Below are positions 1-6,251 of a DNA stretch of 8,884 bases, piece by piece. The notes beneath the pieces were generated by a model. The model had not been told where the DNA came from, made no database searches, and was given only the letters and a program-made list of their open reading frames with translations. Position 1 is the first letter of the stretch. Every line of letters begins with the position of its first letter. The translations under genes and the position numbers were made by a program. The DNA is from GCA-2733415 sp964608925 (GTDB taxonomy: Bacteria; Bacteroidota; Bacteroidia; Flavobacteriales; Flavobacteriaceae), in contig CAZSQD010000094.1 in assembly GCA_964608925.1 (NCBI GenBank), forward strand, positions 1 to 8,884. The letters are read 5' to 3'.

Positions 1-54
1 CAAGAAATTTGCCGCATCCCTACTCCTGAGTTGAAAGAGAAGTTTTTAGGGTAA
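1..54 (+). CDS. C-terminal end of a possible plus-strand protein (cut by window edge)
   Basis: Reading from base 1 in frame 1 gives 17 sense codons, QEICRIPTPELKEKFLG, followed by TAA at 52-54. The other two plus frames hit stops within about 33 bases, so this frame is the plausible plus-strand one. The short charged end (PELKEKFLG) looks like a normal protein C-terminus, but it is too short to assign a family. It would point towards the minus-strand topoisomerase genes, so it would be convergent with parC across the repeat-rich spacer. One minus-strand frame is also open here, so a chance open frame cannot be excluded. Confidence 0.4.
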   Translation, partial: QEICRIPTPELKEKFLG

Positions 55-102
55 ATCTTGTTAAGTTATTTCACAGAGATACAATACACAGATGAAAAAG
101 TT

Positions 103-161
103 GTCAGTTTTCTGTAACGGCAACGATTTGTTGCGTTAGAGCCTTGAATGTAGCAACTGAC
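103..161. repeat. Nested inverted repeat (hairpin)
   Basis: The inner arms are TAACGGCAAC (115-124) and GTTGCGTTA (130-138), complementary apart from one extra G, with a 5-base loop. The outer arms GTCAGTT (103-109) and AACTGAC (155-161) are perfectly complementary. Together they can form a cruciform or folded RNA about 48 bases past the possible stop of the left-edge gene. There is no T-tract after it on the plus strand, so it is not a textbook terminator. Confidence 0.45.
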
Positions 162-184
162 GCAAAAAGTCATTATAAAAAACT

Positions 185-327
185 TAATACGCGTCTTTAC
201 GAGATTGCTTTTTTTTTAGCAATCGAAGTAATCTTCAATTTGACTTACTTAAAAATATTTTGATAATCGATGAAGTCCCGATAATTATCCGGAGCCACAA
301 ATAAAATATTCGCAAAGACGTATTCTT
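185..327. repeat. Inverted-repeat-bounded intergenic element
   Basis: The left end carries AATACGCGTCTTTACG and the right end CGCAAAGACGTATT. These are inverted copies apart from a 2-base indel and one mismatch (9 of 10 bases over CGTCTTTACG versus the complement of CGCAAAGACG). Inside the left end, GATTGCT (203-209) and AGCAATC (218-224) form a perfect 7-bp stem around eight T residues. The interior has no coding potential. It resembles the short non-coding interspersed repeats I recall from Flavobacteria, but that needs a genome-wide search. Confidence 0.45.
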
Positions 328-363
328 TAGTCATTTCGATTTTTTTTGTGAGAAATCACATAA
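328..363 (+). repeat. Short interspersed repeat, copy A
   Basis: The unit reads TAGTCATTTCGA (328-339), a 10-base variable spacer rich in T (340-349), then GAGAAATCACATAA (350-363). The 12-base and 14-base flanks are identical to copy B at 4151-4182 on the opposite strand; only the spacer differs (10 versus 6 bases). A near-complete inverted copy of the 14-base block, TTATGTGATTCTC, lies at 389-401 (one T missing). Thus 350-401 can fold into a 13-bp stem with a single-base bulge and a 25-base loop, 30 bases downstream of the parC stop. Confidence 0.65.
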
Positions 364-432
364 CAGTAAGCGTGTTTGTTTGAGTTAATTATGTGATTCT
401 CTGCTTTATTAATTGGCTATCACCCTCTGTAA

Positions 433-3099
433 CTAAAACAAGGTGGTTTGCTCTCCATCAGCGCCTAAATCGTCATTTTCTAAATCAATATCATCACTTA
501 CTTGTTCTTCTTCAATTACCTCTATTTCTTCAATTTCAGGTTCTTTTTCTTCTTCATACGGTAACGGAGTCAGCAAACTTACTTGTTTTAACTTAAGTGC
601 TGTTAATTGATTACCTAATGCTTTAATTCCTTTTACAGTAATGAAGTTTTCTAAATCAATTTCTTCATTTTCTTTTTGATCTTTACCACGTTGTTTGGCG
701 TAGATAATTTCGGCAACTGGACGATAATCCGTAGCTACAATTTCTAATTGTGATTTTGGGTGTTCGGTAATAAATTTTTCTTCTTTATCAGTCTGTTCTA
801 TTACAAAACGTTTTATATAGTAACGTTCTTTTTCGCCTTCAAAATAAATAGCTGAAATAGGCTTGTTGGGATTCCATTTTTCCAACACAATCATGTCATC
901 ATCAAAATGCAAAGACACTTCTGGTTTTATTGTTTTTACCACTCCTGCTTGTGTGATAATTAGCAGTTTATCTTCTCCTTTAAATTCGCCTAATAATTCG
1001 CCTCTATTATCTAAATTTAAGCGTTGTATACTATCATCAAACCATATTTTACGTGGTTTTAAAGTAGAAACTCCTGCTTCTTTAAGTTCTATACGTTTTA
1101 CAGCATATTTGGTAACAATATTTCCTTTTGAGGCTCTTCCTTTTACAATAATATCAGCAAAATCTAAATCCCATTTTAACTTTTTAATACTACCAGATTG
1201 ACGTAATAAGATAGTAATAACCTCAGCTTCTCCATTAGGGTTTGCTGTAAAATAAGTAATCATAGATCCTTTGGTGTCTTGAGTAACAGGATACAAACGA
1301 TCACGCGTCATACTGGTTACGCTAAAACGCTTAATATAGGATGCTTTTGACACGCCATCTTTATAAATAACATTATAAATGGTACGTTTATCCTTCTTTT
1401 TAAAAACGGCTACGTGAATGATATTTTTACCAATAAAGGTTTTACTATCTACTTTAGTAACCATCATTTGACCGTCACGAGTAAATACAATAATATCATC
1501 TATATCAGAACATTCCGTTACATATTCATCTTTACGGAGTGATGTACCTATAAAGCCTTCTTCCTTATTTACATAGAGTTTCGTATTACGGATAATTACC
1601 TTGGTAGCATCTACATTCCCAAACAATTTGAGTTCGGTTTTACGTTCTTTTCCTTTACCGTATTTGGCTTTTAAATTTTTAAAGTAATTAATAACATACT
1701 CCACTAAATTAGCTAAATGGTTTTGTACTACCGCAATTTTATCTTCTAAAGACTCAATGTGTTGTTTGGCTTTATCAATATCAAATTTCGAAATCTTTTT
1801 AATTCTAATTTCTGTTAAACGTACAATATCATCTTCTATAATGGCGCGTTTTAAATGTTTGATGTGTGGTTTTAATCCGTCATCAATAGCTTTTATTACA
1901 CCTTCCCATGTTTCTATTTCCTCAATATCACGATAGATACGGTTTTCAATAAAAATACGTTCTAAGGATGCAAAATGCCATTGTTCTTGCAATTCATTTA
2001 ACTGAATTTCTAACTCCCATTTACTCAACTCAACAGTATGATCGGTTGAGCGTTTTAGCATTTCCGTTACGCCAATAAACAACGGTTTATTATCCTCAAT
2101 AATACACGATAACGGCGAAATTGAGGTTTCACAATTGGTGAAAGAATATAAGGCATCAATCGTTTTATCTGGTGAAATACCATTAGGTAAATGCACTAGT
2201 ATTTCTACTTCAGCAGCGGTGTTATCTTCTATCTTTTTTATTTTAATTTTTCCTTTTTCATTCGCTTTTAATATCGAATTAATCAAGGTTGTTGTGGTGT
2301 TCCCGAAAGGTAACTCAGTAATGACCAGTGTATTTTTTTCTAAATGTGAAATTTTTGCACGCACACGTACTTTGCCACCACGTAAACCTTCTCCGTAATT
2401 GGTAATATCCGCTTCTCCACCTGTTAAAAAATCAGGATATAATTTAAAGCGTTGTCCTTTTAAATATTTGATTGACGCATCAATCAATTCATTAAAATTG
2501 TGTGGTAATATTTTGGTTGATAATCCTACTGCAATCCCCTCCGCTCCTTGTGCTAATAATAATGGGAATTTTACGGGTAAATCTATCGGTTCTTTTCTAC
2601 GTCCATCATAGGTTTGTTGCCATTTGGTAGTTTTAGGGTTGAAAACAACATCCAAAGCAAATTTACTTAAACGTGCTTCAATATAACGGGATGCGGCAGC
2701 TCTATCTCCTGTTAAAATATTACCCCAGTTACCCTGCATATCAATTAATAACTCTTTTTGACCCAGTTGTACCATGGCATCTGCAATGCTGGCATCACCG
2801 TGTGGGTGATACTGCATCGTATGCCCTACCAAATTGGCTACTTTATTATAACGTCCATCATCCAAATCTTTCATAGACTGCATGATACGGCGCTGTACGG
2901 GTTTAAACCCATCATCAATTGCAGGTACAGCACGTTCCAAAATTACGTATGAAGCGTAATCTAAAAACCACTCTCTAAACATTCCCGTTACCTTGGTAAT
3001 GGTTTCGCCAGAATCGTCTTTATTATCAAAAGGATGATTGACTTCTTCGTTTACGTTATTGTCGTGTTCGTTTGCTATGTTTTCGTTTTCCTCACTCAT
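433..3099 (-). CDS. parC: DNA topoisomerase IV subunit A (ParC)
   Basis: This is the DNA breakage-reunion subunit of topoisomerase IV. With ParE it passes one duplex through another to decatenate and relax chromosomes. The 888-residue product has an acidic, Asn-rich N-terminal tail (1-32), then the winged-helix core with PAIDDGFKPVQRR (59-71), YHPHGDAS (97-104) and the catalytic tyrosine Y139 in AAASRYIEARLS. A charged coiled-coil region follows at roughly 440-500. The C-terminal domain lacks a recognisable GyrA box (QRRGGKG type), which argues for ParC over GyrA. It ends in a strongly acidic tail from about 849, and is longer than the roughly 750 residues of E. coli ParC. The start is supported by AGGAG six bases upstream. 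It lies 3 nt after the YhcG-type gene and is presumably co-transcribed with parE. The residue matching GyrA Ser83 is A103. Identification is firm. Confidence 0.95.
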   Translation of the reverse strand: MSEENENIANEHDNNVNEEVNHPFDNKDDSGETITKVTGMFREWFLDYASYVILERAVPAIDDGFKPVQRRIMQSMKDLDDGRYNKVANLVGHTMQYHPHGDASIADAMVQLGQKELLIDMQGNWGNILTGDRAAASRYIEARLSKFALDVVFNPKTTKWQQTYDGRRKEPIDLPVKFPLLLAQGAEGIAVGLSTKILPHNFNELIDASIKYLKGQRFKLYPDFLTGGEADITNYGEGLRGGKVRVRAKISHLEKNTLVITELPFGNTTTTLINSILKANEKGKIKIKKIEDNTAAEVEILVHLPNGISPDKTIDALYSFTNCETSISPLSCIIEDNKPLFIGVTEMLKRSTDHTVELSKWELEIQLNELQEQWHFASLERIFIENRIYRDIEEIETWEGVIKAIDDGLKPHIKHLKRAIIEDDIVRLTEIRIKKISKFDIDKAKQHIESLEDKIAVVQNHLANLVEYVINYFKNLKAKYGKGKERKTELKLFGNVDATKVIIRNTKLYVNKEEGFIGTSLRKDEYVTECSDIDDIIVFTRDGQMMVTKVDSKTFIGKNIIHVAVFKKKDKRTIYNVIYKDGVSKASYIKRFSVTSMTRDRLYPVTQDTKGSMITYFTANPNGEAEVITILLRQSGSIKKLKWDLDFADIIVKGRASKGNIVTKYAVKRIELKEAGVSTLKPRKIWFDDSIQRLNLDNRGELLGEFKGEDKLLIITQAGVVKTIKPEVSLHFDDDMIVLEKWNPNKPISAIYFEGEKERYYIKRFVIEQTDKEEKFITEHPKSQLEIVATDYRPVAEIIYAKQRGKDQKENEEIDLENFITVKGIKALGNQLTALKLKQVSLLTPLPYEEEKEPEIEEIEVIEEEQVSDDIDLENDDLGADGEQTTLF

Positions 3100-3102
3100 G
3101 TA

Positions 3103-4107
3103 CTACTCCTGAATTCTTTTTTTCAATGCTAATCGTTCTTTAGCTTGAACTAATAATAAATGTAACTTTTTCTCTAATTCTTTTTTAGGTGGTAAATCTG
3201 TCCAATATTCTGCTACCATAATACCATCTTTATGCATCTCTAATAGTTCTACCTGTTCTTTACTTGTTTCGGCGCAAAGTATTAATCCAATTAGATGGTT
3301 TTCATCTTCTTGCTTATCAAATTTATTTAGCCATTTCAAATATAGCTCCATTTGCCCTTTATAGTGTGCTTTAAATTTGCTTATTTTCAACTCAATTGCT
3401 ACTAAACGTTTTAATTTTCGATGATAAAACAATAAATCCAAATAAAAATCTTCTCCATCAATAATCATTCTTTTTTGACGCTCAACAAATGTAAAACCTT
3501 TTCCTAACTCTAAAATAAAATATTCCAATTCTTTCAAAATGGCTTGTTCTAAATCATTTTCAAGGTATCCATCTTTCAATTCTAAGAAATCAAAAAAATA
3601 GGGGTCTTTAAATATTTGTAATTCATTTTTATCTGAATAAACTTGTGCATTTGCTATTTCTAAGCGTTCAAAATTTTTATTAGCTATTTCTTTTCGAGTT
3701 TGTCTAACACTCCAATTTTCTGTTGCTATTTTAGATGCATAATATTGTTTAGCCTCTTTGTTTGATAGTGGAAATAATACAATAAAATGAGACCAACTCA
3801 ATTGTCGTGACAATGTAACGACAATTTCAAAATCAGGAAACTGATTTGCAAATTGAATCATTCTTCTTAAGTTTTTACTTTCAAAACTACGTCCAAACTG
3901 CTTTACCAATTGTGACGACAGTGTTGTCACAATTTCTTTCCCATAAGAAGCGCGTTGATTTAATAAAATGGTTTCATTTACTTTTTTCCCAACCTCCCAA
4001 AAAACTAAGGTTAATGCACTATTTACCTGCACAGCAACCTTTTGCTTTCCTTGTTCTATAATTGAAACAAGGTCACTATATAGTTTTTTATTTGAATCTT
4101 CTTGCAT
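3103..4107 (-). CDS. YhcG/DUF1016-family PD-(D/E)XK nuclease-domain protein
   Basis: This 334-residue protein has the two-part layout of the YhcG (DUF1016) family. The N-terminal helical part has family-like segments ALTLVFWEVGKKV (31-43), YGKEIVTTLS (55-64), FSRSF-type FGRSFESKNLRRM (71-83) and LSWSHF (103-108). The C-terminal part has a PD-(D/E)XK nuclease fold, with D224 in FYLDLLFYHRKLK, E239 and K241 in AIELK, and a following GQMELYL (251-257). The active-site residues look intact. Relatives are often found near restriction or other defence genes, but no partner is visible here. It lies 72 nt after parE and 3 nt before parC, so it probably rides on the topoisomerase transcript. It looks more AT-rich than parC (one 60-base line counted at 28% against 40%), hinting at later acquisition. 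Family assignment is strong; the biological role is unknown. Confidence 0.88.
   Translation of the reverse strand: MQEDSNKKLYSDLVSIIEQGKQKVAVQVNSALTLVFWEVGKKVNETILLNQRASYGKEIVTTLSSQLVKQFGRSFESKNLRRMIQFANQFPDFEIVVTLSRQLSWSHFIVLFPLSNKEAKQYYASKIATENWSVRQTRKEIANKNFERLEIANAQVYSDKNELQIFKDPYFFDFLELKDGYLENDLEQAILKELEYFILELGKGFTFVERQKRMIIDGEDFYLDLLFYHRKLKRLVAIELKISKFKAHYKGQMELYLKWLNKFDKQEDENHLIGLILCAETSKEQVELLEMHKDGIMVAEYWTDLPPKKELEKKLHLLLVQAKERLALKKRIQE
3106..3110 (-). promoter_or_regulatory. Shine-Dalgarno site of parC inside the upstream gene's last codons
   Basis: On the minus strand AGGAG lies six bases before the parC ATG. It is formed by the last two sense codons of the YhcG-type gene, CAG GAG, just before its TAG stop. 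A true Shine-Dalgarno match is uncommon in this phylum. Its position implies that translation of the nuclease gene passes over the parC initiation site, a layout typical of translational coupling. Confidence 0.6.
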
Positions 4108-4150
4108 TTGCGATCTAAAACTGGGTGTTATTTTCTTATTCTTAGTTTTT

Positions 4151-4182
4151 TTATGTGATTTCTCCTATCGTCGAAATGACTA
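4151..4182 (-). repeat. Short interspersed repeat, copy B, starting at the parE stop codon
   Basis: On the minus strand this reads TAGTCATTTCGA, a 6-base spacer CGATAG, then GAGAAATCACATAA. Its TAG is the parE stop codon, so the repeat begins exactly where parE ends and fills nearly half of the 72-nt gap before the YhcG-type gene. The flanks match copy A (328-363) perfectly in the opposite orientation. There is no inverted partner for the 14-base block here, unlike at copy A. Confidence 0.65.
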
Positions 4183-6036
4183 CTTCTCCTCCACCATATC
4201 AATTTCAACCTTTAGATTTTCAATGATAAATTTTTGTCTATCGGGAGTGTTTTTTCCCATGTAAAACTCTAACAATTCGGGTATTGGTTTGTCTTTATCT
4301 AACATTACGGGGTCTATACGCATATCTTTACCTATAAAATGCACAAACTCATTGGGTGAAATTTCTCCCAATCCTTTAAATCGGGTAATTTCTGGTTTTC
4401 CTCTTAAAGAACTTATTGCATCTCTTTTTTCTTCTTCGGAATAACAATAATGTGTTGTTTTTTTATCGCGCACTCTAAATAATGGAGTTTCTAAAATATA
4501 CAAATGCCCTTCTTTGATGACTTCTGGGAAAAATTGTAAGAAAAAAGTAATTAGTAACAATCTAATGTGCATCCCATCTACATCGGCATCAGTTGCTATT
4601 ACAATGTTGTTATAACGTAAATTTTCAATCCCATCTTCTATATTTAAAGCGGCTTGTAGTAGGTTAAATTCTTCATTTTCATACACAATTTTTTTACTTA
4701 ATCCGTATGAATTTAATGGCTTTCCTTTTAAACTAAATACCGCTTGTGTATTTACATTACGGGATTTGGTGATGGATCCTGATGCCGAATCTCCCTCGGT
4801 AATAAACAAGGTAGTGTCCAAGCGGTTCTCCTTTTTCATATCGCCCAAATGCACTCTACAATCTCGTAATTTTTTATTGTGCAAGTTGGCTTTTTTAGCA
4901 CGATCACGTGCTAACTTACGGATACCCGATAAATCTTTACGCTCTCGCTCTGCTTGTAATATTTTTTGCTGAATTTTAGCAGCTGTATCTGGATTTTTAT
5001 GCAGGTAATTATCAAACTTTTCTTTTACAAAATCATTGATAAAAGTACGTACGGTAGGTAAACCTCCACCCATTTCGGTAGAACCTAATTTGGTTTTGGT
5101 TTGACTTTCAAAAATAGGCTCCATTACCTTGATGCTAATGGCAGCTACTATGGATTTCCTAATATCAGATGCTTCGTAATTTTTACCAAAAAAGTCACGA
5201 ATGGTTTTTACAATCGACTCTCTAAATGCGGTTTGATGCGTACCTCCTTGTGTGGTATGTTGCCCATTTACAAACGAATGATATTCCTCATTATACTGTG
5301 CTTTACTATAGGTAACGGCAATTTCAATATCTTCTGCTAATAAATGAATTATAGGGAACATTTTAGATTCTTCCGCAATATTTTCATCTAACAAATCTCT
5401 CAATCCATTTTCAGAAAAATATTTTTCGCCATTAAAAATGATGGTCAACCCTGTGTTTAAGTACACATAGTTTTTTATCATTTTTATAATATACTCATTA
5501 CGGTATTTGAATTTAGAAAATATTTCTTCATCTGGTGTAAAGCTTACTTTTGTTCCTTTACGTAAGGATGATTTTTCTATTTCACTATCCAAAGTAAGTT
5601 CTCCACGAGAAAATTCGGCAATTTTAGTTTGCCCATCTCTAACGGATTGCACTCTAAACTCAATAGACAACGCATTTACCGCTTTGGTACCTACTCCGTT
5701 TAATCCTACCGATTTTTTAAAGGCTTTAGAGTCATACTTACCACCCGTATTCATTTTGGAAACAACATCAACTACCTTTCCTAATGGAATACCACGACCG
5801 TAATCACGTATGGTTATCGTTTTGTCACGCACACCAATTTCAATGGTTTTACCAGCCCCCATTACATACTCATCAATGGAGTTATCCAATACTTCTTTAA
5901 TTAAAATATAGATACCATCATCCGCAGCAGAGCCATCTCCTAATTTACCAATATACATACCTGGACGCATACGTATATGCTCTTTCCAATCCAGTGAACG
6001 GATATTATCTTCGGTATATTTGGTTTCTTGTGCCAT
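4180..6036 (-). CDS. parE: DNA topoisomerase IV subunit B (ParE)
   Basis: This is the ATPase subunit of topoisomerase IV; it captures the transported DNA segment and drives strand passage through ParC. The 618 residues show the full type IIA B-subunit order. A GHKL ATPase domain carries the catalytic-base candidate E48 in KEVLDNSIDE, N52, RDYGRGIP (77-84) and the ATP-lid motif GLNGVGTKAVNAL (111-123). The transducer domain carries the QTK loop (312-314). The TOPRIM domain has EGDSASG (414-420) and the metal-binding triad DADVD (483-487), followed by RFKGLGE (552-558). Length is typical for ParE and lacks the long insertion of proteobacterial GyrB. The ATG at 6034-6036 starts the conserved MAQETKYTEDNIRSLDW region. 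It is first in a run with the YhcG-type gene and parC. ParE rather than GyrB is supported by the parC neighbour. Confidence 0.95.
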   Translation of the reverse strand: MAQETKYTEDNIRSLDWKEHIRMRPGMYIGKLGDGSAADDGIYILIKEVLDNSIDEYVMGAGKTIEIGVRDKTITIRDYGRGIPLGKVVDVVSKMNTGGKYDSKAFKKSVGLNGVGTKAVNALSIEFRVQSVRDGQTKIAEFSRGELTLDSEIEKSSLRKGTKVSFTPDEEIFSKFKYRNEYIIKMIKNYVYLNTGLTIIFNGEKYFSENGLRDLLDENIAEESKMFPIIHLLAEDIEIAVTYSKAQYNEEYHSFVNGQHTTQGGTHQTAFRESIVKTIRDFFGKNYEASDIRKSIVAAISIKVMEPIFESQTKTKLGSTEMGGGLPTVRTFINDFVKEKFDNYLHKNPDTAAKIQQKILQAERERKDLSGIRKLARDRAKKANLHNKKLRDCRVHLGDMKKENRLDTTLFITEGDSASGSITKSRNVNTQAVFSLKGKPLNSYGLSKKIVYENEEFNLLQAALNIEDGIENLRYNNIVIATDADVDGMHIRLLLITFFLQFFPEVIKEGHLYILETPLFRVRDKKTTHYCYSEEEKRDAISSLRGKPEITRFKGLGEISPNEFVHFIGKDMRIDPVMLDKDKPIPELLEFYMGKNTPDRQKFIIENLKVEIDMVEEK

Positions 6037-6060
6037 AAAAGAGATGCTTGAGATGAACTG

Positions 6061-6068
6061 CTAATATA
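6061..6068 (-). promoter_or_regulatory. Possible -7 box for parE
   Basis: The minus strand reads TATATTAG 24 bases before the parE ATG, one mismatch from the flavobacterial -7 consensus TAnnTTTG. No TTG is seen at the expected upstream spacing, so this is a weak call. An overlapping alternative, TATTTTTA, lies a little further upstream. Confidence 0.25.
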
Positions 6069-6198
6069 ACACAACTGCTAAAAATAAAAAAGAAGGTTTC
6101 TAATATTTATTAACAGATTTATTGAGAATGAAAACGAAGAGAGTTTAGGTGTTTTTTATTCGTTTTTTTATACTATTAGCCTCAAAAAGTGGTGCTAT

Positions 6199-6240
6199 TT
6201 GAGCCGGTTACAAGTTTTAATCGGCTCAATTTTTGTTTGT
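6199..6240 (+). terminator. Strong hairpin with plus-strand T-tract
   Basis: The arms TTGAGCCGGTTA (6199-6210) and TAATCGGCTCAA (6218-6229) pair over 12 bp around a 7-base loop. In plus-strand RNA the only irregular pair is a G-U wobble, and the stem runs straight into TTTTTGTTTGTTTG. In minus-strand RNA the same position becomes an A-C mismatch, and no U-tract follows. It sits 22 nt past the stop of the minus-strand nuclease gene, where a terminator for that operon is expected. It may therefore act in both directions, although the asymmetry favours the plus strand. Confidence 0.5.
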
Positions 6241-6251
6241 TTGTTTTTAAG

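Larger units (their letters stand above)
55..432. other. Gene-free, repeat-rich spacer between convergent genes
   Basis: These 378 bases hold no coding frame I can support. They contain at least three hairpin or repeat units, described separately: a nested hairpin at 103-161, an inverted-repeat-bounded segment at 185-327, and a repeat at 328-363 that recurs at 4151-4182 and has an inverted partner at 389-401. A perfect 10-base palindrome GATAATTATC lies at 280-289. No clear U-rich intrinsic terminator was found for either the partial left gene or parC; termination may use the hairpins without U-tracts, or Rho. Confidence 0.6.

Noticed and set aside
185..401. CRISPR array
   Set aside because: The repeats are inverted, of different types and irregularly spaced; there are no regular direct repeats with equal spacers.
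393..596. Plus-strand open frame overlapping the end of parC
   Set aside because: It runs antisense to the acidic tail of parC; the Leu/Gln-rich product is what the complement of Glu/Asp codons gives.
863..1201. 112-codon plus-strand open frame inside parC
   Set aside because: Antisense shadow of a conserved gene with no family resemblance; the same applies to the other plus-strand frames within the minus-strand genes.
3103..4107. Complete restriction-modification system
   Set aside because: No methyltransferase or specificity gene is present in the window, only nuclease-fold proteins.
4180..6036. Gyrase (gyrB/gyrA) instead of topoisomerase IV
   Set aside because: The A subunit has no GyrA box, and the B subunit looks like flavobacterial ParE and is linked to the A subunit gene.
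6131..6166. AAAACGAA/TTCGTTTT inverted repeat as the terminator of the nuclease operon
   Set aside because: The 8-bp stem is AT-rich with a 20-base loop; too weak to call beside the much stronger hairpin at 6199-6229.
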